DNA of 64,000 bases, taken from contig OY747704.1 in NCBI GenBank assembly GCA_963556495.2, forward strand, positions 5,554,001-5,618,000. Reading direction: 5' to 3'. The stretch comes from Valencia hispanica. Its lineage: Eukaryota; Chordata; Actinopteri; Cyprinodontiformes; Valenciidae. Position 1 is the first letter of the stretch, and each line of letters begins with the position of its first letter. Positions 45,125 through 58,734 of this stretch are shown piece by piece. Below the pieces are notes generated by a model. That model saw nothing but the letters and a program-made list of their open reading frames with translations. It did not search any database and had not been told where the DNA came from. Position numbers and translations under genes: made by a program.

Positions 45125-48100
45125 GTCTAAGTTCATAGTTAACTCAAGAAGCTCTGGTTTTAACATTTTACAAAAAATGCTAAAGCTGGTAGCTCAGTAG
45201 TGGTGGAATTAGTGACACATTGTTCCTTTAAAAGAAAAACAAGTCCTTTCTATTTTAACAAAATACCTGGACCAAAATGTATAGCATGGACAAAGGAAAA
45301 TGTTCCATAATTTAGTTTTTTTTCATTGCTCCACCTTCTCCCCAAAGTTCACAGAACTGACATAGAACAAATAAACTTGAAAATTGGTAACAGATTGAAA
45401 AAGGCTTCCATTAATGTAGGTTGTACAACTTAATCCACATTATCTCTTACCAGGTCTACAACCAGTTGTTTTGTGTTTAAAAGGATTAGGAAGTCTAACC
45501 TAATCAGAATGACTTTCATGATTTCGTTAGCAAAGGGTGCTAGTTCATTAATGAAAAGGAAAATTAACATGTCAGATTAAGTAAGGAATGTATTTTTGAA
45601 AAATATGTGCAATTGTTGATTTTGTAGAATAAGTGCTGGATCTTATGCTGTATCAGCTTTCTGTCTTTCTCTGGGTTTAATCCTCACATTTAAAGCTGCA
45701 GTCCGTAGCGTGATGTCATCAAGGAGAAGAGGAGGAGATTTTGAAATGTGAAATCCTTTGGCTTCTTCGTTGTTGTGCTAAATTGACCCCGTAGTGCATC
45801 CTGGGGACTGGGGTGCATTCTCATTGATTGACAGCTCTCCCTTGTGGATACACAATTCTATATGACAACTCTCTATGCTCGTGTAAATGATTCATTTTGC
45901 TGTAGAGACCAGGGGAGGGACTTAGGGGAAATATAAATTCTGAAAGAGTACCTACTTTATATCACAGAACAGGGTGAGATAGTCAAATGTAAGCATTTTT
46001 AAAGTTAATTTAACATTTTAAAGCTACGTACCCCTGTGTTGTGACTTGGAAAGGTAGGTTTGTTTTGGCTATTAATAATTATAAATATTTGCTTAGGGCA
46101 ATTATTAATAAGATTAATAATTTTATGTCAAAATAACCAAGTTTGGGGAACATCCTGGTATCCAGGAAATTAACAAAAGCCAAATATTTCAGTCTCAGTT
46201 AATGTTTATGATTACCTGCCTAAAGTTACAGTTACTACACATGTATGTGGAACGATAACAAAACCACTTTCCAAGATACAAGAGTTTATTAACAAAAACA
46301 ATTCAACTTTCAGTCAAAATGCTTTAATCAACAAACTCACTAAGCTAGTAACACACAACTAAACTTCTAAATAAAAGAAGAATGAATAATAAAACTAACT
46401 ACCAAAAGTAAAACAGTAAAATAGATAAATAATGAAAGAAGTAGAAACAATAACCAATAAATTGATAATGATGTCACAGTTCAGTATGAATATGTATGCT
46501 TAAACACCAAGGCTTGTATTGAAGAGTTTTGGCAATGTAGCTAAGTTAGTCTTAAACTAAACTGTGATTAGTTTAAGACTAACTAGTACCTTGTGGTTTG
46601 TGTTCAAACAACCAATTGACAATGCAAAGCAGACGTGAAGACAAGAACATTCTTTGGAAAAAGTAATGTTTCATAAAATCACTTGCTGAATTAGAAATCA
46701 ATAACTTTCGGAGAATTTCTTTTATTTTATGGATCAGTCACCGCAGTAATTGATCTAATTTAGTTGCTCCTTTCCAAGCTTTAAGCCAGCAACTAGTTAC
46801 TGGTTGTGACTAGATAAAACATATTATCAACTTAAACATGATATAAATATTAATATGTTGTTATACTATCAATAGTAGTATTTTTGTCAAAATTATGGTT
46901 CCACTTGGATCCTTTGAACAAGCAGATAAAAAGGCCTCTCCAAACCAAGCTCCCAGGCTGAATTTCAACACCAGCCCACTCTTGTGTCTCTTGGATCCAA
47001 TGAGCTTGGATACCCAATGCATTGTGGGATTAGTTCTTACGGCTGGAGGTCTGTGTTTTGGTCCAGTAATAACAGCTGTATTCTAACACTAGCTTTACAC
47101 CAAGCTTTAAAAGTTTCTTTCATCTAGATCTGGGTCTGACAGGCATTGGTTTGATGCCTGGCTACTAACCTGTTTGCTGCATCACCCTTAAATTAGCAGA
47201 GAATTGACCTCTTGTTTGGTTAATGGTATAAAATAATCTTTAAGATTTTGGCCAGGATGACATGAAAGGACTGGCAGTCTCAGATTATTTCTAAATTCAG
47301 ATAATTTGCCTAATACCGCAAGTTTCCTACAAATGAAATATTGAGTCTGTGGCTGCAGGAGCCAACTGGATTCATTCTTTTCACCTGATTCTATGGTTTA
47401 CTGTGGGAGAAGTTTTGCATAACCCGCTGTCATCACTGTGGGACCATCTGAGCTGCAGTTATGCAGTGTTGTCAGCAAGATGTTTAGGTAACATGATATA
47501 GTGGGAGAAAAAGCATAGGAGTTCATGCAATGCTGCCTACTTACTCACTGTGCCACCAGCTTCTTACACGTCTTACATACCAACATTATCAGACAGCTTG
47601 ACATGAGCAATACACAAAGCAGTTGACACTTTATGCCAAACAATCAAATGAGCTTTCAGTTTGAATGAGATAACAACATAAAAGAATTCACAATGTGCAG
47701 TTTGAACGTTTGAAAATGACTCCTGTGTGCAGAAAACAGCGACTCTTCAGGCTTGTTTCTTGTTAGACAAGATAAACGGTTTGCTTTGAACACCCTGTAA
47801 AGCTTCAGCTGTTCCATCCATCCATCCATCCATCGCTGAAGGTGGGGTGCACCCTGGGCAGGTTGCCAGGGTGTTCCCTTTTCCATACCAGATGAAAACA
47901 TTGAAATTAGCTCTTTAGTGGGATGCAGATTTGGTCTGGCTACTGGTTTTGAGATGTACAGAGGTTTAAGAAAGTTGCTGTTTTCAATCAACTAAAGTTT
48001 TCTGTCAAGTTGTTCTTAGAACCCTTTAATGAGAAAAAGAGAAGTGACCAAAATGTGACACCCTCATCCCCAGTCTCTTGCTGTGCACTGCTTGTCAACT

Positions 48101-48400
48101 GGCTGGAAATAAGCTACAAAACATTACCCTCATTTACAAAAAAGATAATTTCAGCTGCTGAGAAATACTTTTGGAGAAAACAGAGATTGTTCTGTCATTG
48201 AAACTAAAGCAGTACCAAGGATCAGTTTTATTAAGGCAAAGCTATTTTAAAACGTTAGCTGGACAGCTACTAGTAGCATGTCTCACGCAGCCAACCTCAG
48301 GCTGAGTACCTGAGCAGATAGCCTTAGTAGTTAAGCAGCTAGTATCAGTTGTTACAAGGCCCAAGCAGTGGAAGCCCTGTGAATGTCTATTGTTTCCAAA
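45125..48400. other. Intergenic, AT-rich, few recognised features
   Basis: Contains a short (CCAT)n tract with a GGTGGGGTGCACCCTGGGCA repeat phrase at 47815-47880. Otherwise only short unsupported frames. No conserved-looking exon found. Confidence 0.4.
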
Positions 48401-48970
48401 GTGTGTATTAGTTTCTTCTCTAATGAAGTGGATCTTTGGAGGCCTAAACGTACACCAAATTTTTCACACCTGCCAATTGTGCGTGCAATGGAGATCTTTC
48501 AATAGATTGAAAAGGGGTGTGGCCAAACAGTTCCACATCCCTCCCTTAAGGTAACTCGTTTTAAACAGTATAACACACATTTGAAATTGAGTTCATAGAC
48601 AGAAACCTCTAAGAGGAGAAAAAAAAAAAGAGTCTATTGGACTTTTGTCCTAAAACCAACAGGAAGTCAGCCATTTTGGGTGAAGTGTCATATTTTAATG
48701 ATTCTTTCATTTTACACATGGGATTTTGAGGTATTGGCTTCAAATTTGGTCAGTATTTCTTTAGGGAATGGATGGTTAAAGTTTGCAGAAATGGTGAGTT
48801 TTTGAGCATGTTGGAGGGGTATGGCCAGGCCTCAAACCTTGACTACATACCAAAAATATAAAAGTTATTATGGAAAAACAACTTATATACAAACAAAGTC
48901 CCAGAGGCACAAAATCTGCCATGGTTGGTACTCATCATTTCTCAAATAAAACTCAATGGTTAAAATAATG
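48401..48970. repeat. Unclassified dispersed repeat
   Basis: AACAGGAAGTCAGCCATTTT and GGCTTCAAATTTGGTCAGTA are phrases I associate with a dispersed fish repeat. Ends are not defined and there is no coding frame. Confidence 0.35.
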
Positions 48971-48974
48971 ACAT

Positions 48975-49560
48975 CCATCCATCTATTGTATTTACCTATC
49001 CGGGGTTGAGTCAAGGGGAAGTAGCTTGAGCAGAGAGACCGAGACTTCCCTCTCACTAGCCACTAGTACCAACTCCTCCGGGGAAATCCCACGACGTTCC
49101 AGGCCAGCCAAGAAACCTAGTCCCTCCAGAATGTCATGTGTCTTCCTCTGGGTCTCGTCTTGGTGGGCCCAGGAACACCTCATTAGTGAAGTGTCTAGGA
49201 AGCATTCAAACCAGATGCTCAAGCCACCTCAACTGGCTCCTCTCGATGTGGAGGAGCAGCGGCTCTACTCTGAGCCCCTCCCAGATGACTAAGCTTCTCA
49301 CCCTTTCTCTAAAAAAGAGTCTAGACACCCCACAGAGAAAACTCCTTTTGGCTGCTTGTATCTGTGAGCTCATTCTTTCGGTTACTACCCAAAGCTCATG
49401 ACCAGAGATTAGGGTAGGGACGTAGATTGAACTGTAAATAGGTGCAGCTTTCTCTTCACCATGACAGACAGGTACAGCGCTTGCATCACTGCAGACACAG
49501 CACCAATTCACTTATCAGTCTTTCCCTCCATTTTCCCTAATTCTTGAACAAGACCCCTGT
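48975..49560 (-). pseudogene. Rex3-like (RTE clade) LINE 3' end
   Basis: The minus strand reads SGHELWVVTERMSSQIQAAK, then VSRLFFRERVRSLVIWEGLR and LLLHIERSQLRWLEHLV, the C-terminal part of Rex3/RTE reverse transcriptases, with frameshifts further 3'. 5' truncated. Confidence 0.8.
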
Positions 49561-50880
49561 CATGGTAGGCGAGCTGTCACCAATTTGTAGGTGACTACTG
49601 ACATAAATTCGTCAGAAACCATGGAGGGCTTAAATGAGCCACAGAAAAAGGAATTTAGAAAAAGCAGGGTTTCCTTTATTCACCCAGTTGAAAAAATAGA
49701 ACAAATTACAAAAATGGGGCCCATAAAAGAGGTCAACGAAACTAGAAAACTGTGCAACAAAATAAACCTAACCAAACAGACTTTGAACTGACCTTACACA
49801 AACCAATTTCAAAGCTGACCTAACGCAGGAAACACTAGGGAGGTACTTATACTGGCTGATCAGACCATGGCAAACGAGAGGAAAGGGAATACAAGACTAA
49901 CATACAATACAAAATTAATAAATAAATAAATGACTGACTGAATAAATGGATAAATGAATAAAGAAATGACTAATTTTTAAGGTACATTTGCTGCAAACTA
50001 ACTATACAATAAAGCAAACTAAACAATAAGGCAAAGCAAAGTAAAGCTTCTGGCTCCCCCATTTCCCAGTCAGTGGTAGAGGCCATGCAGGAAGTATCAG
50101 CTTTGGCTCCTCCCTCTGCCACATCACCTCTGTGTCCCCAGGGGAATGGAAAATTACTGGTGACTCAAGAGACACAAAATTAAAATTATACAAAAGAAAC
50201 CATAGTTAAACAGAATCACCTAGATGTGTACGTATCACACCCAAGCAAACCAGTCCAACTTAATAAATGTAAACAAACATCAAAACTGTTTAACTATATA
50301 AATATCTGTAACATAAAGTAAACTAAAGAATAAATGTGTTGCCACCGTAACTCATTCTTGTGTGGCGGATCCTGCCATCACAACCCCCAAAAAACTTAAA
50401 CAGGACCTAGTCCCTGACGTTTTTACTTGGCAGGACAAGTGAGGATGACTTACAGTGACCTGAGGCTAAGAAGTGCAATTGAGGAGCGAGCCAGGTTCTA
50501 ATGCATCAGAAGAGGAGTTTTAGCAATCGAGGGGTAAGTGGAAGCTTGAGAGGGAACCCGAGGACACCAGAGGACAGGTGAGGAAGAGGTAATTGGGTTT
50601 GGTACCAAAGTACTGGAGATTGGGGATCTTGGAGATATTGAGGAGGAACGGGAGCCAAGGACGCCAGAGCTGCAGGTAAGTGACACCAAATTAATCTTTC
50701 CACGTGAAAGCTTGAACCTGGTTGGCTTTACCTTGAGGGCACAGGAGATGACAAGAAATAAACTAGAAAAGTACTCGAAGAGTGCAGATCTCTGCCAAGG
50801 CTGCTCAATCCCCCCAATGATTTAATCTAATTGTAATTTTTTTAGATTCCTTGCCCATCAAAACATACCTTTAGCAGCTG
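49561..50880. other. Intergenic with AAAT-type simple repeat
   Basis: 49912-49975 is an (AATA)n-like tract. A palindrome-free, repeat-poor stretch follows. No gene recognised. Confidence 0.45.
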
Positions 50881-50884
50881 TATT

Positions 50885-52035
50885 CACATTCAATTCAGTT
50901 TATTTATATAGCGCCAATTCACAACAGATGTAATCTCAAGGCACTTAACAAGAAGTCATTTCAATACATTTATACAAACATTCCAATCAGTTAAAAAGTT
51001 TCCTATTTAAGGAATCCCAGCAGATTGCGTCAGTCATTGGCGTGAGGTTGGGCCCCGTTGATGCAGACTTTCAACCACAGCAATACTTCAGCAATCCCTC
51101 ATACTGAGCAAGCATGTAGCGACGGTGGAGAGGAAAAACTCCCCTTTAACAGGAAGAAACCTCCAACAGAACCAGGCTCAGTAGGAGCGGCCATCTGCCA
51201 CGACCGTCTGGGGGTTTGAGAAGACAGAGCAGAAACACAGAAGGAACAGAAGATCCGATATAAGAGAACTTTCTATGTTACAGAAAGTAAAAAGTTGATA
51301 ACAGGACACAGTGGATGTTCAGTTACTGGGAGGATCATCCCAGTCGATGCCCCCCGTCCAACAGGGCATTGCAGCCAAGCAGGATACCAGACCAGGTATA
51401 TCTTCTATGGAGAGAAAAACACTGAGAGAAAACAAAGTTAACAGTCGAAATAACAGAATATACTGTAATACAAGTTTTAAGCCTGGCCTTAAAAGTAAAC
51501 AGAGTGTCTGCCTCACGGACTAAAGCTGGGAGCTGGTTCCACAGGAGAGGAGCCTGATAACTAAAAGATCTGCCTCCCATTCTACTTTTAGAAATCCTAG
51601 GAACTACAAGTAAACCTGCAGTCTGAGAGCAAAGTGCTCTGTTAGGAACATATGGAACAATTAGATCTCTGATGTATGATGGAGCTTGATTATTAAGGGC
51701 TTTGTATGTAAGAAGAAGGATCTTAAATTCTATTCTGGATTTAACAGGGAGCCAATGAAGGGAAGCTAAAATTAGATAAATGTGATCTCTCTTTTTTTAA
51801 TATTCATCAGAACTCTTGCTGCCGCATTTTGGATCCACTGAAGGCTTTTAATGGCATGTTGTGGACTACCTGATAGTAAAGAATTACAGTAGTCCAGCCT
51901 TGAGGTAACAAATGCATGGGCTAGTTTCTAAGCATCACTCCTGGACAGGATGTTTCTAATTTTAGCAATATTCCCGGAGGTGAAGGAAAGAAATCTTAGA
52001 AACCTGTTTAATATGGGATTTAAATGTCATTGAAA
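50885..52035 (-). mobile_element. CR1/L2-type LINE, C-terminal coding and 3' region
   Basis: From 52020 down to 51480 the minus strand encodes the degenerate RT C-terminus ([19 protein letters not shown], then [20 protein letters not shown], then [15 protein letters not shown]). 50885-51420 carries TTTATTTATATAGCGCCAAT, AGGAAGAAACCTCCAACAGA and GATCATCCCAGTCGATGCCC, found inverted at 60760-61190 and partly at 21560-21600. Not intact. Confidence 0.75.
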
Positions 52036-52039
52036 TCAT

Positions 52040-52247
52040 TATTGACTTCTGCCAGGAGGTATATGTTTTCGTGGTCGTCTGTCTGTTAACAAGATAACTC
52101 AAAAAGTTGAGTGGCCTTGGTAGAGAGGTATGTGCTCTCTGATCGCTTTTCTAGTTAGTTCAGTGGTTATTCACGAAAATGCATTTTCCAATAATGTCAA
52201 ACAAACAAACCCTGGCAAAAACATAACCTCCTTGGCGGAGGTTATAA
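52040..52247. mobile_element. Short DNA element (ACCTCCGCCAAGGAGG family)
   Basis: One end reads AGGAGGTATATGTTTTCGTGG and the other, inverted, ACCTCCGCCAAGGAGGTTAT followed by GTTTTTGCCAGGGTTTG. Both are the same family as 6647-6977. About 200 bp, non-coding. Confidence 0.55.
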
Positions 52248-53105
52248 GTAAGGACAACAAATTTAACTGCAAACAATCTTTAACAAAGGACAAGGGAGAT
52301 GTAAGTAGGCTACAGACCACAAGCCACAGATAATCATCCAGTGAAGACTGGAGGTTCAGTAGCTCCTTAAATTCTCAGCTCCACTGAAGAGACCTGATTG
52401 AAGCCAGCTCTGATGCAGCCGGCTTCCAGAGACTCCAGGCAAAGATCCTCTCTGACGAACAGAGCTTCCACTCACACACGAGCCCAATCACACCACAATC
52501 TGACATGTTAATCACTTGTCTACTAGGTCTTGGGGCTCAGTTGGTGTACTTGGTCTGCCACAGTGACAAAAAAACATGATCATTGTTGAAAGGTGTACTC
52601 TCTGACTGTTGCTTATTGAATAAAAGAAACTAATAAGCAAATAGACAGACATGAAATTTCTATTTACTATCTTTAGATGTGATACTTTAATATATTCAGT
52701 TTCCCGGTCTCTTCCACTTGTGAAAAAATACATTCTGAGACATACCAGAAAGATCCGTACACAGTTTAAATAAACACATATCTTTGCTATAATGCTTTTA
52801 TAAAAGATAAAGGTAAATTATCTTTGTTTACGTTAATAGCCCCTGCTTAACTTCCACATCTTAGCATGTTTGTAGTTTGAAGACAACATTTCAATACAGT
52901 TCAGTTTATTAAGTTCTGTCTTACATCTGTGTTATATGCAGCCGCGTCTGTATGTGAGGAAATCATTCTCCCCCTGAATTGTTTTGTTTTTACAGCAAGT
53001 GTGCTTTGAGCCCACCCATTTCTTTCCAGGTTCCTCCTTTAACCCCAGGATACTTTGTTTTTCATTAAATAAAAGATTCCTTTAAGATACTTTCCTTTCT
53101 ACCAT
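52248..53105. other. Intergenic, nothing recognised
   Basis: No repeat end, RNA gene or exon was recognised on either strand. Confidence 0.4.
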
Positions 53106-53500
53106 CTCCTCCTTTGATCTAGTCTTTTATTGTTAAACCAACATCCCCCACTACCAGTCCCCCCATATCCCTAGACTGCTTTGGGGAACATAGCACTTCC
53201 AACCTGAAGGTGCAAAGAGGCAACCCTCTCGCTAACTGGAAATTACTCAAAAAAATCAAAGAACTCTGCTGGAAGTTTGTAAGCATCCCCTCACCCACCA
53301 GATGCCTCTCTCCCCTGGCCACTTCAGAGTCAGAGAGCGTCCAGCCCCTACTCCAGGAGTTGGATTCCAGAGCCCAGAGCTATGAGCAGAGATGAGTCTA
53401 GCTATATCTAGCGGGTACCACTCAACCTTACACCTCAACTGTGGGTCCATACCCAACATCAAGGTAACATTTCATGTCCCTAAAGCCAGATGTTGTCCTC
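53106..53500 (+). repeat. Dispersed non-LTR-like repeat fragment
   Basis: AGGTGCAAAGAGGCAACCCT, AAAATCAAAGAACTCTGCTG and AGCGGGTACCACTCAACCTT follow the order of a LINE-associated repeat seen in other fish sequences (my recollection). Frames are short. Clade uncertain. Confidence 0.4.
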
Positions 53501-54074
53501 TTGGATAATAGGGATACAGAAATCCCTCCACCACATCAGGTTGGTAATTCAACGGAGGAGGTAGTACATGTCAACCCAATTATGTGGATTGCAAGGAGAG
53601 AAAAGAGCTTGAATAAGCATCAGATCTGAAACATGTTCAACAAAAGTTTAGGATGGCTGGATTACCACATCTGGTGTCTGCTTCAGGGAAACCATTCCTC
53701 TAAATACTTCTTCCTAATTAAGTCAGATGCGCTCCAGCTGGAGACCAAGCCGGCCAATCACACCGTGTGGAGGAAAGGTAAGAGAAACAATAACTTTTCA
53801 TGTTGAGTTTCCATGTTCTACTACTGCATGCGTGGGTTTTCTCCATGTACGTTAGGTGAATCAGCAACTCTACATTTCGCTTGGCTATATCAGCATGTGC
53901 ATGTTTGTGTGTTTGCACTGTGTGATGCTGTGTTGCCCTGTGATATCCTGCCTGTTTAAAGTGTACCCATCCTCACACAGTAACTGCTGAAGTAGCCAAA
54001 CCCATTGATACATTCATGAAAAGCACTAAGTGGGTTTAGAGAACAAATGAACACATTTTGAGTTTAAACCATAA

Positions 54075-55545
54075 AAGTTTACATACTCTGAATAAAAGGA
54101 GCAACCTTTTTTCTCACTGTTGGTCCCTGAAGTCAAATCAGACCAAACTTCTCTTTTTTTAGGTCAGACAGGTTTACCTCAATTATTTTATTTGCTACAT
54201 TCCACAATAATGAAGGAAAATTTGTTTATCCAATAATGTCTTGAAAATCAGAAGTTTCCATCGGAATGATAATTATCTCTTTAAACAAAGAGGAAAAGCC
54301 AGATGATGATGTCATAGCTTCAGTAACTTCTGATAGGTAAGCTGTGGATGTATTTTAAGGTCACACCTGGAACACTCCTGGAACACACTACTTTCTAGTT
54401 TGACACAATGAGAAAGTCAAAAGAAATCAGCCAAGACATCAGGAAGAGAGTTGTGGAGCTGCACCAGTCTGGTGCATCCTTCATCCTTAAGATGCCACGT
54501 TCATCTATTCAAACAACTATATACAATTACAGACATGATGGAAATGTCCAACTATCATACTGCTCAGTAAGAAGACTGGTTCTATGTCCCAGAGATGAAC
54601 AGTTTCTGGTCCGAAATGAGCAAATCAACCCCAGAACAAAAGCCAAAGACCTTTTGAAGACGCTGGGTGAAGCTGGCAAAACCTGTCACAAACCAACACG
54701 GGCTGAAAGGCCTGTCTATGAGGAGGAAGCCATTAGTCCAAAAGATGCAGTATGCAAATGCACACAGACAAAGATGTTCACTTTCGGAGACATGTCCTGT
54801 GGACTGATGAAATTATTCTGGAGCTGTTTGGCCATAATGACTACCGTTACATTTTTAGGAAAAAGGGAGATGTCTGTAAGCCTCAGAACACCATTCCAAA
54901 TGTGTCGTATGAGGGTGGCAGTATCATGTTGTGGGGCTGTTTTGCTGCGGGAAGAACTGGTGCACTTCATAAAATAGATAGCACAATAAGAAAAGAACAG
55001 TAGGTGGAAATATTGAAGCAACATCTAAAGACATCAGGCAGGAAGTTAAAGCTCAAGCACAAATGGTTCTTCCAATTCAACAATGACCCAAAGCATCCAG
55101 CCAAAGTGTTTACAAAGCGGCTTAAGGACAACAAAGTCAATGTTTTGCCGTTTCATCACAAAGCCCTGATCTCAATCCTGTGGAGAATTTGCAGGCAGAC
55201 CTGAAAAGGCATGTGCAGCCGATGCAGCCGACAAACCTGACTGAGTTACACCAGTTCTGTCAGGAGGAACGGGCCAAATTACAGCAACATATTTTACAAA
55301 AGCTTGTGGAAGGAAACCCAAAAGATTTAATGTAAATCATGCAGTTCAAAGGCAATGCGACCAAAAACTGAGAAAATGTATGTCAACGTCTGATTTTGAA
55401 AACATTAAATAAATCTTGGAATTACTGTGAATTTGAATTACTAATTACTGTGGCATTTGGTTAATCATTTTGCTGATTATACCTGACCTAAAACAAGAGA
55501 TGTTTGGTCTGACAGTGAGAAAACACCCATCTATATGTCACCGCA
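54075..55545 (+). mobile_element. Tc1-like element, transposase pseudogene
   Basis: A transposase start MRKSKEISQDIRKRVVELHQ at 54408 is followed, after frame changes, by HVLWTDEIILELFG (first catalytic Asp), SYEGGSIMLWGCFAAGRTG and QFNNDPKHPAKVFTKRL (second Asp), then a shifted region where the final Glu should be. Ends carry CAGACCAAACTTCTC and, inverted, GAGATGTTTGGTCTGAC. Best-preserved Tc1 copy in the window, but broken by at least three frameshifts or stops. Confidence 0.8.
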
Positions 55546-57540
55546 TTTACTGTAGAATCTTTGTGTGTAAATAACCAACCGAAATTATAACTGGAATTGG
55601 GACATTTATTTACAAAAATCCTTTTTAATTCACCAAAGTTGTGTTTATATTCAATAGTTGTTCTGTCTTCAGTTAGGATCCTACCTATTGGCTCAAATCT
55701 ATCAGTAAAGGTAAAGGAATTTCAAAACTGTGATGGACACAAACAAATGCAACTTGTTAATAATAGGAGGACAATTCTACTTTATTTACTCATGAGCAGA
55801 CTTCAAAGCAGTAAAGTTTACTTCTGACATCCCCAGGCAGGACTACAGTAGCTGTGACAAGTGAAAGGAGAACTGGTGGTCTCCAAACAGCTTTGACCAC
55901 ATCGTAAAAATCTCTGCCATAAAGAACAACTGGCCCCTCACACTGACCCTCCTAAAGTAAAGGCAAAGGTTCAGAAGCTGGGTGGTCCTCTTTATGGACA
56001 ATCAAACGGCAAGAATAGTTTTTAAAAAGGGAAATAAAAAGAAAAGTCTCTTAAGAACCATACTGTTCCACAGCAGCTGGGCTATTCATGTGCTTCCAGC
56101 TAGATGGATGTGCAGCCACTTTCATCATCTGCATTCAGTTTGCTGATGGAGCCGTTTGGAATGTTAAACTCAAAGTGTGGACAGGCAGTCATTTCTGACT
56201 GCATGTTGATGCATTTTAGTCTGAGAAACTTTCCATTTTATACAAAGAGATGTGAAAATATACAACTCTTTGTTACAAAGGCTGCTGACCCTGAGGTATC
56301 GCCCTGCCATTTGCAAGCTGACCATTTGAGCTTGCCAAATTTGACACAGCTGACTCAGGCAATAAATTTGAACTAGTTTCCCCACCCCCTTTATACATGA
56401 TGAAAGCTGCCCTGCCAGGCTTCTGAACACACACATTCATGTGAGCACATCAGCAATCTGAGCGAAGGAATCGTGTGATGTGACTATCTTTCAAAGTGAT
56501 AAACTGAATCAGCAAAATCATAACTCTAGTGTCATTGAATCTCAAAATGCAACAGCTGCAGGAGAGATTTATGCAAAACCAACTACAGCACATGCAAAGT
56601 GCTAGTGAGTACTGTCCAACATTACAACAGCAACCAAACAAATCAGTGTCTGACAGGTGAAACTCAATCTGCTAATTCATGATCAACACTGACGAGCTGC
56701 AGACGACTGCTTTATTTCGGGGAAAAGAAGCAGCAACATTTGTGACAACTGACTTAGTGACTCCCATGATTGGGATTCTTACAGCAACAAACACTGGTTG
56801 TGTTTGGGTGGCGGTGCCGGTGGAGTGGGGGAGACAGTCCCAGCATTTGTGTTGTGTTTAAGGAGCTAAATGTCAATGAGCAATGAGCATGCTCAAGGCA
56901 CATAGCTAACAGGGTTAAATGGAAGGTCATGCCACCGTTACATTGCTCCATGAAAACAGACACAGATGCCACTAGTTCGAAACCATACATCAAGCCACAG
57001 AGAAATGTATGGTTAGATGGATAATTGTTTTTCTGAAATTCTACTTTACAGCTTGAACGGAGAGTAAAATCATGCATTATTGAAAATTACTTCAGCGTGA
57101 AATTTTATGATCTAATTCAAAGCAGTTTAAGACTGACAATGTACAATTCTTCAAGAATAGGTTCTATTTTTTTTCTTTAATATTTCCAGACTTGTTTCAA
57201 ATGAACTTTATATTATTTAAATTTGATTCCCCGGCTATGGAGAGCATTTGGATACTGAAAAGACAATTTCCAGAGAACAGCCACAACATTGCTGAACCAT
57301 TGTGTCATGAGCCTTAGTTGTCTTAGGTGTTAATCTTCACCCAGTTCTCGTCATTTTCAGTTCACGCCTCTCTTAGTTCTGTTTCTTCTTTATTTCTCTC
57401 ATCAGGATTATTGTTCTGTGATTTGAGTTTCTTTCTTTTTGGTGTTTACCTCTGCTCTGTCTTTTTCTCCTTTCCTGTTACATATACTAGTGTTTGAACT
57501 TTGAGTTTCTCTGGAGTTTCTATATTCTAATTTATTTACT
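55546..57540. other. Intergenic, no gene recognised
   Basis: Only short unsupported frames (up to 107 codons, minus, 56754-57077) that match nothing I know. No RNA gene or clear repeat end. Confidence 0.4.
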
Positions 57541-57995
57541 TAGATTTTATTGTTCTTAGTTTATCCTCTTTGTTAGTTCTGCTTTATGTATTTGGTTTGG
57601 TTGTTCCTTCTGATTTATGTTGGTACCTTTGTTTTCCTTCTCCGTTTCCTCCCTGCCTCTCTACCTCTGGTCCCAGCTGCAACTCACCTCCAATCTTCCC
57701 CTACCAGATCTCCCTCACACACCTACATCTGGCCGTCTCTAATGATCTTCCCTGGTTTCTGTGTCACTTTCCACTCCTCCCCTGTTTATTTAAGCTCTCT
57801 CATCTCTCCACTTCCCTGCTGGATTCTTCTGTTACCTTTGTCTCGCTCCTTGTCTCCTGGTTTCCCTGTGTGGTTTTCCCAGTCCGTTCCAGATTCACAA
57901 TTCGTCCTCTTAGTTTGTAAGTTTCATTATTATTTTCATTAAAACCCCTAATTTACGCTGCCTCTCTGTGTCTGCTTCTAGGTCAGGCTTCAAAA
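57541..57995 (+). repeat. Pyrimidine-rich dispersed repeat, 3' end type
   Basis: A long C/T-rich, low-purine stretch gives two overlapping 116- and 118-codon frames purely by composition. It ends TTCATTAAAACCCCTAATTT, resembling the tail of a fish retroposon. Those frames are not genes. Confidence 0.45.
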
Positions 57996-58734
57996 ACATA
58001 ACACATTGTTATTTTACTGATAAAAAGTTTTATGTCTTTTTTGGAAGGTAAACCAGACAAAATAAATAAAAACTCACTCAAAGGATGAAACAAAATATTG
58101 AAATTTTTGTGGATGAATACAAATGAGATGAAAATGTTAGAAAATGAATCCAATCATATGCAAGACAGGAGGAATTGAAAAAAAAAATTTGGCCAATAAG
58201 ACTCAAGTCTTCTTGGGTGGTGGAAGTGAAAGAAGGTGGAGGTCATGTGTTTCTCCTGGAGATTTTGCAGCTAAATAATTTCGGACCGATGCAAAAATTT
58301 ATGATTAAATTTTGAACACAATCGGAAGGCAGTTTAATAAATATAAAACAGGAGTTACATAATCATGCTTGTCTGAATGTTTTAATAAACTAGCTGGAGC
58401 ATTCTGTATGATGTTTAAATGTCTAAGATAAATTTTGTCTTGTCCAGTGATCAGGGTATTACAGTTGTCCAATCGGTGAAAAGATAAAAGCATCAACATT
58501 TGGCAATGTTCCACAAATGTAAAAAGCAAGAGCAGAAGATGGATTTACATGTGAATCCAGGGTAAATTTGGACAAAAGACGTATTCCCAGGTTTTTGAAA
58601 ACTAGACTTTACTGATGTAGAAAATATGGAAACTGCTTGGAGGATATCCAAGTAAACTTATTTGTTTAAGATCAAATAAAAATAACATGAATTTGCGAAA
58701 TGTCAGAATAAAAAGAGAGAACTGTTATGCATTT

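Noticed and set aside
57570..57942. Two overlapping plus-strand frames of 116 and 118 codons
   Set aside because: Both arise from one pyrimidine-rich tract; Leu/Ser/Phe/Pro-rich composition with no start context or known domain.
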